This document shows, piece by piece, positions 56,534 to 64,000 of a DNA stretch of 64,000 nucleotides. Under the pieces are notes generated by a model that saw nothing but the letters and a program-made list of their open reading frames with translations, searched no databases and was not told the DNA's origin. The DNA is from Rhodosporidiobolus odoratus. Taxonomy: Eukaryota; Basidiomycota; Microbotryomycetes; Sporidiobolales; Sporidiobolaceae. The position numbers were made by a program, and so were the translations under genes. The DNA is taken from assembly GCA_034387635.1 (NCBI GenBank), contig JAOANU010000016.1:310001-374000 (forward strand). Direction: 5' to 3'. Position 1 is the first letter of the stretch. The number at the start of each line of letters is the position of its first letter.

Positions 56534-58945
56534 TCAGACGTACCCACCTCTATAGCTCGGCCCTCTCCTCCCTTTCCCTCCGCCGCCGCCCGAATCACCT
56601 CCCCCAATTCGATCCAGCAACGACGGTGTGCCCCTCCCGCTCCCTCCTCCTTTCCCACTCCCGCCGACATATCTCCGCCCACCTCCTCCAGTCGAAGACG
56701 ACGCCGAGCTTCCAAAGATACTCGCATAATCCCTCTCCCTCTCCCTCGGCGAATCATACCCTCCCCTCCCACTCTGCCCCGCATAATAGTCCCTTCCGCT
56801 GTCCCGATCCCTGTCCCGGTACGCAGACGAAGACGACGACCCGTAGGTTTTGGGACCGGAAGGAGGCGGATCTTCGAAATGAGATATCCGTTCCCTGGAC
56901 TCGTTCGAGAACCCGCCAAAATGGATATGCTGGCCCTTCTTGCCGCTTCCGCCCCTGTTGGACCCGGATCCAGAGCCCCACCCTCCGCCTGCGCTCCGAG
57001 AAGGTCGGTACGCGGGTGGGGGTGCTTGACCTCTTCCCCCTCCGCCTCCTCCTGGGCCACCTCTTCCACTCGATCGACTTGCGAACCAGTCGTCGTCCCC
57101 ATCTTCCTCGTATGCTCGCTTTTGAGCTTGAGCTTGAGAAGCCGAGGGCGCGCCACGTCTTCGAGCGGCAAAGGTGGAGGTGGACGAAGTGGATGTGTAG
57201 GTGGGAAGTGAGACGGACGGGCCGAGGGCGGCGCGGTTAAAGGCACAGGGGTCGACGTAGCGCATGGGATGGCCACGAGGAAGGAGACTATCCGTTTACA
57301 GATCGATGGCAGATGGCGGGGAGAAATAGGAGAGGCACGGCGATAGGTGAAGGGGTCGGAGCGGCAGCGAGTAGAAGCAAAGTTGGGTTGAGCACATAGA
57401 TGGATAGTACGTCGGCAAGGGAAGCGCACCAATCGTCCACAAAGTGATCCTTTGTACTCCCGCAGTTCGCGCATGCCAATACCGGTTTCCGTTTTGGCGG
57501 TTTGGGGCCCGAAGTATCGTAGATTCGCCAGATGGTCGGACAGTTCTGTCGCAGTCACAACGAATGAGGGAAGAGGACAGTCGGACATTGAGAAGGGGAG
57601 GAATGGAAGGGCGGGGAACGAGACGCGACAGGCGGGAGGAGAAAAGACGGTCAGTCGCAAGGTGAAAATGGAAAACAGCAGACTAGAACGTACGACGTTC
57701 ATGTGGCTGTTTGACTGGCATATTGAGCAGCGGGTCCCGTAGGACTGACGAGAAGAAGAAGGGATATCGCAGTCCTGCGCGGAGGGAGAAGGATAAGAAA
57801 ACGATGCCGAGGGGAAGAAGATCGATGAGCCTCTTCACGCGTAAAGGAAACGAGCAGACAAGGCAGAGACGTACTCGTGCAAAGTGTCCCCTGCTGCCAC
57901 AGGCTGAGCATACTAACGCGACCGGGCAACTCCGCGCCTCGTGCTCGTCGATGGATCCACAGATGAAGCATTGCTGATGCGTGCAGTCACGGGAAGTATG
58001 GCCGTGCTCTGCGCGGGCAGTCGGTTCAGCACGTTGTTCTATCCGAGGTAGCGCAAACGCAAACGCACCTCCACAAAGCACACAAGTCTTAGTCAGATCC
58101 GCCTCCTTGTAGTACCGTCCCGTTGCCGGCGCACTCGAATCATCCACAATCTTGCCCTGGATAGCCCGCTTCAACCCTTCCTCGTCATCATACAGCATCA
58201 ACGCCTCAGCGGGCTGACCTTCTTCGTCCTCATCCTGATCCGAATCATCGGAATCTGAACCCGACTCGGAAGACGTGAGGGCGACTTCCTTTGCAAAGAG
58301 GCGTAAGGCGGCATCGTCGTCCGACTCTTCGTCGTCATCGACTTCAGGCTCTTCATCCTGACGTGCAGCCTCCGCTTTCCGCCCAGACAGCGGCAGATTG
58401 GCCTCATCCTCCCCTCCTCTTTCACCCTTCTTCCCCTTCCCACCCACCGGCGTCTCCCCCGACGTCTCGACATATCGATTCTCCACTTTGACCGCAGCAG
58501 GGGTGGTATCAACCATGAACAGATCCGAAAAATCCCCCTCGACAACCTCCCCTTCCTCCACCTCTCCATCTTCCAGATCTCCTGAAGCACCGTTCCCATT
58601 CGGCGTGATCTTCGTGGTATCTTCCTTGGAGCGCTTTGATCGTGTGCGGGGCTTGCGACGAGGTTTCTTGTTTGATTGCGAAGTTTCGGAGGGAGTTGAA
58701 GGGTTGGCAGCAGCGGTAAGATCGGAGAAGCTGCGTTTCTGGGCTGGCATCTTGTCCTTCTTCTGCTTTGACTCTGGTGGTGCAAGTGAGGCGGTTGCTG
58801 AGGTTGTTGTTGACGGAGTTGATGAGGATGTAGTTCGAAGAGGAGATGGGAGACTTGGTTGAAATAGGTTACTGGGCACAGCCGCAGGTCGAGATAGAGT
58901 ACGAGTAACGGGTGTAGCTTTGCGAGGTGAACTCGTTCGACCCAT
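56534..58945 (-). CDS. Zinc-knuckle RNA-binding protein, AIR1/AIR2-like (TRAMP)
   Basis: Air proteins carry tandem CCHC knuckles and serve as RNA-binding subunits of the TRAMP polyadenylation complex for nuclear RNA decay. An acidic N-terminal half precedes the knuckles. With introns removed these read CVLCGEHGHTSRDC, CFICGSIDEHEARSC, CSACGSRGHFAR..., CSICQSNSHMNVNCPTIWRI and CANCGSTKDHFVDDC, five in the order of yeast Air1/2. The phrase CPTIWRIYD after knuckle four is the family's conserved 'CPxxWRxY' and is a strong marker. The C-terminal half (from MRYVDPCAFNRAALGP) is Gly/Arg/Ser rich with RGG-like runs and ends RRGPSYRGGYV. Knuckle three lacks a cysteine at the usual spacing, unless the intron edges differ. 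Start codons at 58945 and 58750 are both possible. Confidence 0.88.
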
Positions 58946-59170
58946 TCCACCGTGACGAGCAAATGTAAGAACAGCGAACGACGAATTGACCGATCTGCAA
59001 ACTGTCTCGCATTGTGTTTTTATCGTCTCTTTCATGCTACCTTGAATCTCGTTCAGTCCTTGCCATTCCAAAGTGCCGGCTGTCCGACTCTGCAAGTGAC
59101 GGTCCATTCCGTAAAAGATCACCCATTTTTCTCCTCTTCATCCAGTCTATACCTACAACTGCAACCCGCC
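58946..59170. other. Short intergenic region
   Basis: 225 bases upstream of the AIR-like gene and downstream of the ABC transporter; nothing recognised. Confidence 0.3.
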
Positions 59171-62100
59171 TCATCGCGCAAGCGGCACTCCACCCAGCAA
59201 CTGACTCCTGACCAAATAATTGAACCTGGTCCCCTCTCGGGCCAGTTCCTCGTAGGTCCCTTGTTCGGCCACTTGACCGTTTTCCATCATGACAACCTTG
59301 TCAGCGGTTTTGAGGGTAGAAAGGCTGCAGGAACACGAAAGAGGTGTCGGTAGCATGTAAGAAGACTACAGTGTCACAGAAGAGATGCGAACTGGCTGGA
59401 GGGAGAGATCGGTTTTCAGGAAAGGACGACGTACCGATGAGCGATCAGGATTGTGGTCAACTGCTGACTTGCGCTGATGTTGCTGATAGCCTGGTTCACT
59501 AGCGACTCGGAAGCGGCGTCGAGGGCGGAGGTAGCTCTGCAAGGTAGCGCTTGCGTTAGATGTGGTTCTTTCCGGGAGTACCGGCAAAGCGGAATATGAA
59601 GGAGAGGGAGGCAAGAGACAGCATGTACTCGTCCGCGACCAAGATCTTCGGCTTCTGCAATAGTGCCCTAGCAATCGCCAATCGCTGACGTTGTCCTCCT
59701 GTTTGTCGTAAAGCGGACGAAACCCGTTGAACGATCAGCCGCCTTCTCGTGCCATGCAAGAAGAGAAAAAGCAAGGGACGTGAAGGGTTAATGAGAACCG
59801 TACCAGACAACTGCGCTCCCCTCGCCCCAACCTGCGTCTCAAACCCTCTCGGAAGCCCCTCAATGAACCCACAGTTTGCAAGGCGAGCCGCTTCCTCGAT
59901 CTCCTCCCTCGTTGCTGAAGGCCGACCATACGCGACTGCAAATCAGGAGAAGAGCGTCAGTATTTTACACTCAAATTCTGACTTGTTCTGCACCCCAGCC
60001 GAGAACAGGGAAGGACGAAACAGGAAAGAGGAGGAAGACGACGTACTGTTTTCCGCGATCGTGCAACTAAACAACGCCGGATCCTGCGGCACAATCGCAA
60101 TCCTCTGCCTCCAACTCTCCGGCGAGTAATCCTTGATATCTTCTTCACCGTATAAGACTCGACCTGAACTCGGATCGTAGTATCGAATGAGGAGGTTGGC
60201 CAGGGTGGATTTGCCTGAGCCGGAACCACCGGCGATGGAGGTGATGGTACCTGAGAGCCCCGGCAATTCCCATGATCAGTCTTGGTGGCGCTTCTGCGAG
60301 AACGGTGAGAGGCTGAACAAAGGAAGCGCGAGCGCACCTGGCTGGATCTCCAGGTTCACACCCTTGAGAATCTCGCTCCCCGGCCGACTCGGATACGCGA
60401 AACGGACATTGTCAAAGACAAGGCGACGGGGCGGAGTAGTGACCGGGAGGGGGAGACCGCGGCCGAGGTGAACGGTAAGAGGGCGAGCGTCGAGGAGCTC
60501 GAAGATTCGGGAGGAAGCGCCAAGGCCTTTCATGATCGTTCTACCGGGCGTGGAAAGGCGAGCGTATCACGAGGGAAAGGAAGGACAGTGGCAGGTCAGC
60601 AAGCGAGCAGGAGGAAGTGCCCGAAGAAGGGGAAAACATGCACGCACCCAAAGAAGCTCGTCAACCCAATCAAGCTCGACCCAATGTAGAACGTGTAAAC
60701 CATGAGACTAGTCAAGTCTCCAACCGAGATCTCGCCTTTGGCAACGAGGGAACCGCCGTAAGCGAGAAGGGCAATGAGGGTCATATTGCCCGCGAAGCCG
60801 GCACCGCCGAAGAACAGGCCTAACCGCATATCAGTCCGTCGATCAGCCAACCGAGGATGATCAGGGAAGCTGAAAAGGAGAGACCTACCACTAGCCCAAG
60901 CCTCGGTCTTAGCCAACGCAAAGATCTTGTTCACCTTTTCACTGAACATCTTAGTCTCCTGCGGCTCGACTGCGTTGAACGCCTGGACGGTACGGATGGC
61001 GCCAAGTCGCTCTTCGGAGACGGATACCATCTCACCAGTCGCAGCTTGAGTCTTGCGAGAGAGGGTCTTCAGGAATCGACCGTAGAAGACGGCTCCGATG
61101 GAGATGGGCGGAACTGTCAGTAGCGATAACAGGTCAGTGAAGCCGCGTGAGCAGGTACCCGTCAGAAACGCATGGACTGAAACAGGGAATCGAAGGAAGA
61201 AGAGGCTTACCGACTGCGAGCATGACGAGGGTAACCTTGGTGCTGATCCACATCATAGCACCGATTCCGACAGTGGCGGTGACAAGGGCCCTCAGACCCT
61301 CGCTCAGCTCCCTTGTCAAGCTCTCGCCAACGATTCCAGCATCGGAACCGAGGCGAGAGATGATGTCGCCGGTGGAGCGAACGCCGGTCTGCTTAGACTG
61401 AAGCGAGGCCGTGGAGGCAGCGGTGGAGGTGGCTGCTGGGCTAGGAAGAGCTTTGTTGGACGCAGAGGGGAGGGAGGCGCCTTGCAGGTCGTGCCAGCCG
61501 ATGTCCTGCGGACGGAGTCAATGTCAGTATACATTATACAGCGAGGCGCGAAGGCCGGTGTCAGAGTAGTCTTATAGAGCGGTAGACCGTAGGGTGGTTC
61601 GGAAGTAGAGAATAGGGAAACAGCACGCGGAGAAGAGCGACATACCTGCTTGAGCACATTCCCGTAAGCTCTCTCCCTCAGCCTAGCCACAATCCGTTGA
61701 CCAGAGATCCTCATCAGAATCGTTCGGCCCATATTTGCCGCAGCACCGATACCGAAGAAGACGGCGAGAAGGGCGGCGGCGGACGGGACGGACATGGGAA
61801 GGTCGGCAGAAGACCCGGAGAAAATGTCGATGATTCGGCCGATACCGAAGGGGATGGAGAGGGAGACAGTGGAGGAGACGCAGAGCTGTCGTCACACAGA
61901 CTCGATGAGCGACAAGAAAGCAGCAAAACGATTGAGGAAGAGGAAACGCACCAGCCCAAGAGCGATTCCAATAGTTTTCCGTTCAGGTTTAGCCAGTTCG
62001 GCCAGCCGCCGCACCTCTCCCATCTTGATCTTTTCTTTGACGCCTTCCTTCCCATCCTCTTCTGGTGCAGCTTCCGTGACCACTTCGGCTGTAGGTTGAT

Positions 62101-62413
62101 CGCGACCTGTTGGTGCCTCACTTGCTGGTGATTGCGGCGTGGCTGATGATGTCGAGGCTGCTCGTATCCGTGCTGCTAGAGGAGCATAAGGCGATACTCG
62201 CTTCGCTGTAGGTGAGCACTTTAGCGGGATGAAGGGGGATGAGATGCCGAGAAGGGTTCGATCTCGAGGTGATTGACATGGGGAGAAGGTGCTGGGTGGT
62301 CGAGATAAGGCGGCTGCTGGCGTCGGTGCTGTTCGTAGTAGCTGCAGAACGAGAGATTGACGAGATGATGAGATGAGACGATGCGACGGGAGCAATCGCG
62401 ACGACGACGCCAT
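59171..62413 (-). CDS. Mitochondrial ABC half transporter, Mdl1/ABCB10-like
   Basis: Family members sit in the inner mitochondrial membrane and export peptides or related compounds from the matrix. The start [20 protein letters not shown] opens an Arg/Ser-rich presequence. Membrane segments include [60 protein letters not shown] and [15 protein letters not shown]; the loop [20 protein letters not shown] is typical of the type. The nucleotide-binding domain has [20 protein letters not shown], Walker [10 protein letters not shown], the Q-loop [15 protein letters not shown], the signature [20 protein letters not shown], Walker [16 protein letters not shown] and the H-loop ILIAHRLSTL. It closes [14 protein letters not shown] at 59171. 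About ten introns; one splits Walker B from ATSALD. One membrane half plus one ATPase indicates a homodimer. Confidence 0.93.
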
Positions 62414-62728
62414 GGAGGACGGAACCGGTAGCGGAAGGTAGAGCCTGAGCTGAAGTAGCTCTGATGCTCGTTGTTGGTGTACTTGAAGTGAATCGAGGTG
62501 AGCGGTGGACGGCAGACTCTCGACTTCCCGGATCGCTTTGCAAGTTTCCTTTTCGTCATGCATTCATGGCCCAGCTTTCCTCTCCTCTCTTTCTTTACGT
62601 TGACAGCCTAGCTAGTCACGACGACAAGCTCTGTACAAACGTACACTGCCAAGCGATCCCGCGCCTCATCGACTTCCACCCGTCCTCTCAGGCTACAACC
62701 CGCGAGAACAAAACCTATCCGTCCCGCC
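62414..62728. other. Intergenic region, ABC transporter promoter
   Basis: 315 bases; should contain the ABC gene promoter and the 3' end of the next minus-strand gene. Nothing recognised. Confidence 0.4.
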
Positions 62729-63989
62729 TTACCGACGACCACGCGACGACCCTTGCTGCTGGTCATCGTCGTCGTACCCACCTTGGTCGTCATCTCGGTA
62801 GCTCCCTCCTCCCCGTCCACCCTGGTACCCGTCGTCGTCCGTCTCGCTGTCGCTCGGCGCCCCTCGTCCGCCCCTTCCACCACTGCCTCCAACGAGCTTC
62901 TCCTCATCCGAGTACCCATCCTGATCGTCGTCGTCCCCACGCTTGGATTTGTGCTTCTTACTCTTCTTGCCACCGCCGGCTCCGCCCGCCGCCGCCGACG
63001 GGTCGTCACCCTGGTTTTGCTTGTTGTGCCTGCGTTTTTGTTTTTGGGTCGCGAGGTACTTGGATGAACGCTTGCCGAGGAAACGGGCGAGAGCGAACCC
63101 CCGCCCGGCAGGAGAAAAGCGGACGCACCACCACCAGAATGCGCCTCCCGCCGCGGCGAGGAGTAGAAGCAGCACGATGCCGCCGATGACCCACTTGGTC
63201 TTGCTGCCGGAGCTGGACTCGTCGGAAGATGACGATGATGTTGACGAGTCGTCACTCGAGCTGTCGGATGCGGAGGAGCTGCGGAAGGAAGTACGCATCG
63301 TCAAGACGCTGGTAACGCGACATGAGGGAGACTCGACGCACGGAGAAGCGCTGACGGCACTCGACGCAACATTCGTGACCGCCGCAGAGATAGCGCTTGT
63401 TGCTCCAGCGGCCGCAGTGGCGCCAGTTGCGACGGCTCCATTGAGCGAGTTGCCGCCTGCCATGGTCGACAAGCCGAGATCCATCGTCGCGCCAGCGGCC
63501 TGGTCGGCACTGCGAGTCAAGAGGGAACGGGAAAGGGTGAGCTATGATCCTTTGACTACGACGGCAGAGAAACAAAGAGGCTCACCCACTCCCAGCCGCA
63601 CCCGCAGCGCCGGTAGCTCCTCCAGTCAGATCATTCGAAACGCCCATCTGTCCGCCCGGCATACTCATCGCACCGCCTCCCATGCTGATTCCTCCACCTC
63701 CCATACTCAGCCCTGCGTCACCGCCCATCGTAACATCGGCTCCAGACTGGGTCATTCCGTCAGATCCGTTGTCCATAAGGTCGTTGGTAACGGTTTGACC
63801 GCCGCTGCCGTTCGGGTCGTCCATCGAGGAGAAGTCGCCCTTCCCGCCGCTGCTGTTGCCGTAGTCACCAGACTGGCTATCCCCATCGCCCCCACTGTAC
63901 CCAGTTGGTTTCCCTCCTCCCTTTCCTCCCGAGCTGCTGCTATCCTCATCATCCCCATCCCCTCCTACAACCTTGGTCGCATCACTCAT
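62729..63989 (-). CDS. Ser/Gly-rich single-pass membrane protein
   Basis: Two exons. The first starts MSDATKVVGGDGDDEDSSSS and is a Gly/Ser/Asp/Met repeat-like region (GGGGISMGGGAMSMPGGQMG). The second continues ADQAAGATMDLGLSTMAGGN and a Ser-rich block with four cysteine or charged residues (SPCVESPSCRVTSV). Then comes a membrane segment (WVIGGIVLLLLLAAAGGAFW) and a basic cytosolic tail with KKSKKHKSK and an Arg/Gly/Asp-rich end. The layout, Ser-rich outside, one membrane span, charged tail, resembles fungal cell-wall sensors (Mid2/WSC type), but I see no diagnostic domain and no signal peptide at this start, so another exon may lie beyond 64000. The last 11 bases of the window give no stop in frame. 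Confidence 0.6.
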
Positions 63990-64000
63990 CACACTAGTCC

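Noticed and set aside
56438..57240. Two 260-codon plus-strand frames opposite the AIR-like gene
   Set aside because: Ser/Pro/Arg shadows of the Gly-rich tail on the minus strand.

Overview
The window is nuclear DNA of a fungus, most likely a basidiomycete yeast of the Rhodotorula/Rhodosporidium kind (Pucciniomycotina). Genes are split by many short GT-AG introns of roughly 50-120 nt, protein-coding stretches are GC-rich (two hand-counted 60-base lines, from 18661 and 35761, gave 60% and 62%), proteins carry long Ser/Pro/Gly/acidic low-complexity tails, and there is a small family of BTB proteins. The organism is an inference. The gene identities rest on motifs read from the conceptual translation, and exon joins were placed by eye.

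Layout. 1-3452: gene-poor, lower-GC DNA with an intron-containing tRNA-Arg(TCT), short duplications and a decayed ORF. 3453-39189: dense housekeeping DNA: ATE1 arginyltransferase, an unknown acidic nuclear-like protein, eIF2A, BTB gene 1, an FAD oxidoreductase, a mitochondrial carrier, a Zn2Cys6 factor, a broken BTB copy, a DsbA-fold protein, an RNF5-like RING ligase, an F-box-like protein, BTB gene 3, MAK11, phosphatase inhibitor-2, PP4 regulatory subunit 3 and FIS1. 39593-51752: a large inverted-repeat structure. Two nearly identical arms of about 2.3 kb (39593-41898 and 49452-51752, opposite orientation) each hold NCS1 coding exons and an intron-containing tRNA-Arg(TCG). They flank 7.55 kb with no recognisable gene and lower GC (three hand-counted lines gave 42%, 48% and 53%), and this spacer holds a third, truncated copy of the tRNA segment. 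50769-63989: the intact NCS1 gene, a CPA2 cation/proton antiporter, a small unknown gene, an AIR1/2-like zinc-knuckle protein, an MDL1/ABCB10-like mitochondrial ABC half transporter and a Ser/Gly-rich single-pass membrane protein.

Functional themes. Three genes act at mitochondria (the carrier, FIS1, the ABC exporter). Two regulators of Ser/Thr phosphatases (inhibitor-2 for PP1, PP4R3 for PP4) are divergent neighbours. Several genes serve RNA or translation (eIF2A, MAK11, AIR1/2-like), and three serve protein turnover or ubiquitin pathways (ATE1, RNF5-like, F-box/BTB). NCS1 and the antiporter share a 177-bp divergent promoter. I see no operon-like logic beyond these pairs.

The most unusual structure is the tRNA-bearing inverted repeat around a gene-free core, together with a 12-base motif (TTGAGAAGGTCA and close variants) that recurs in that core and in the first 3 kb but is nearly absent from the gene-dense DNA. 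The layout recalls regional centromeres of the fission-yeast type (core, inverted repeats, tRNAs), but nothing in the sequence alone proves that. A decayed segmental duplication is the main alternative.
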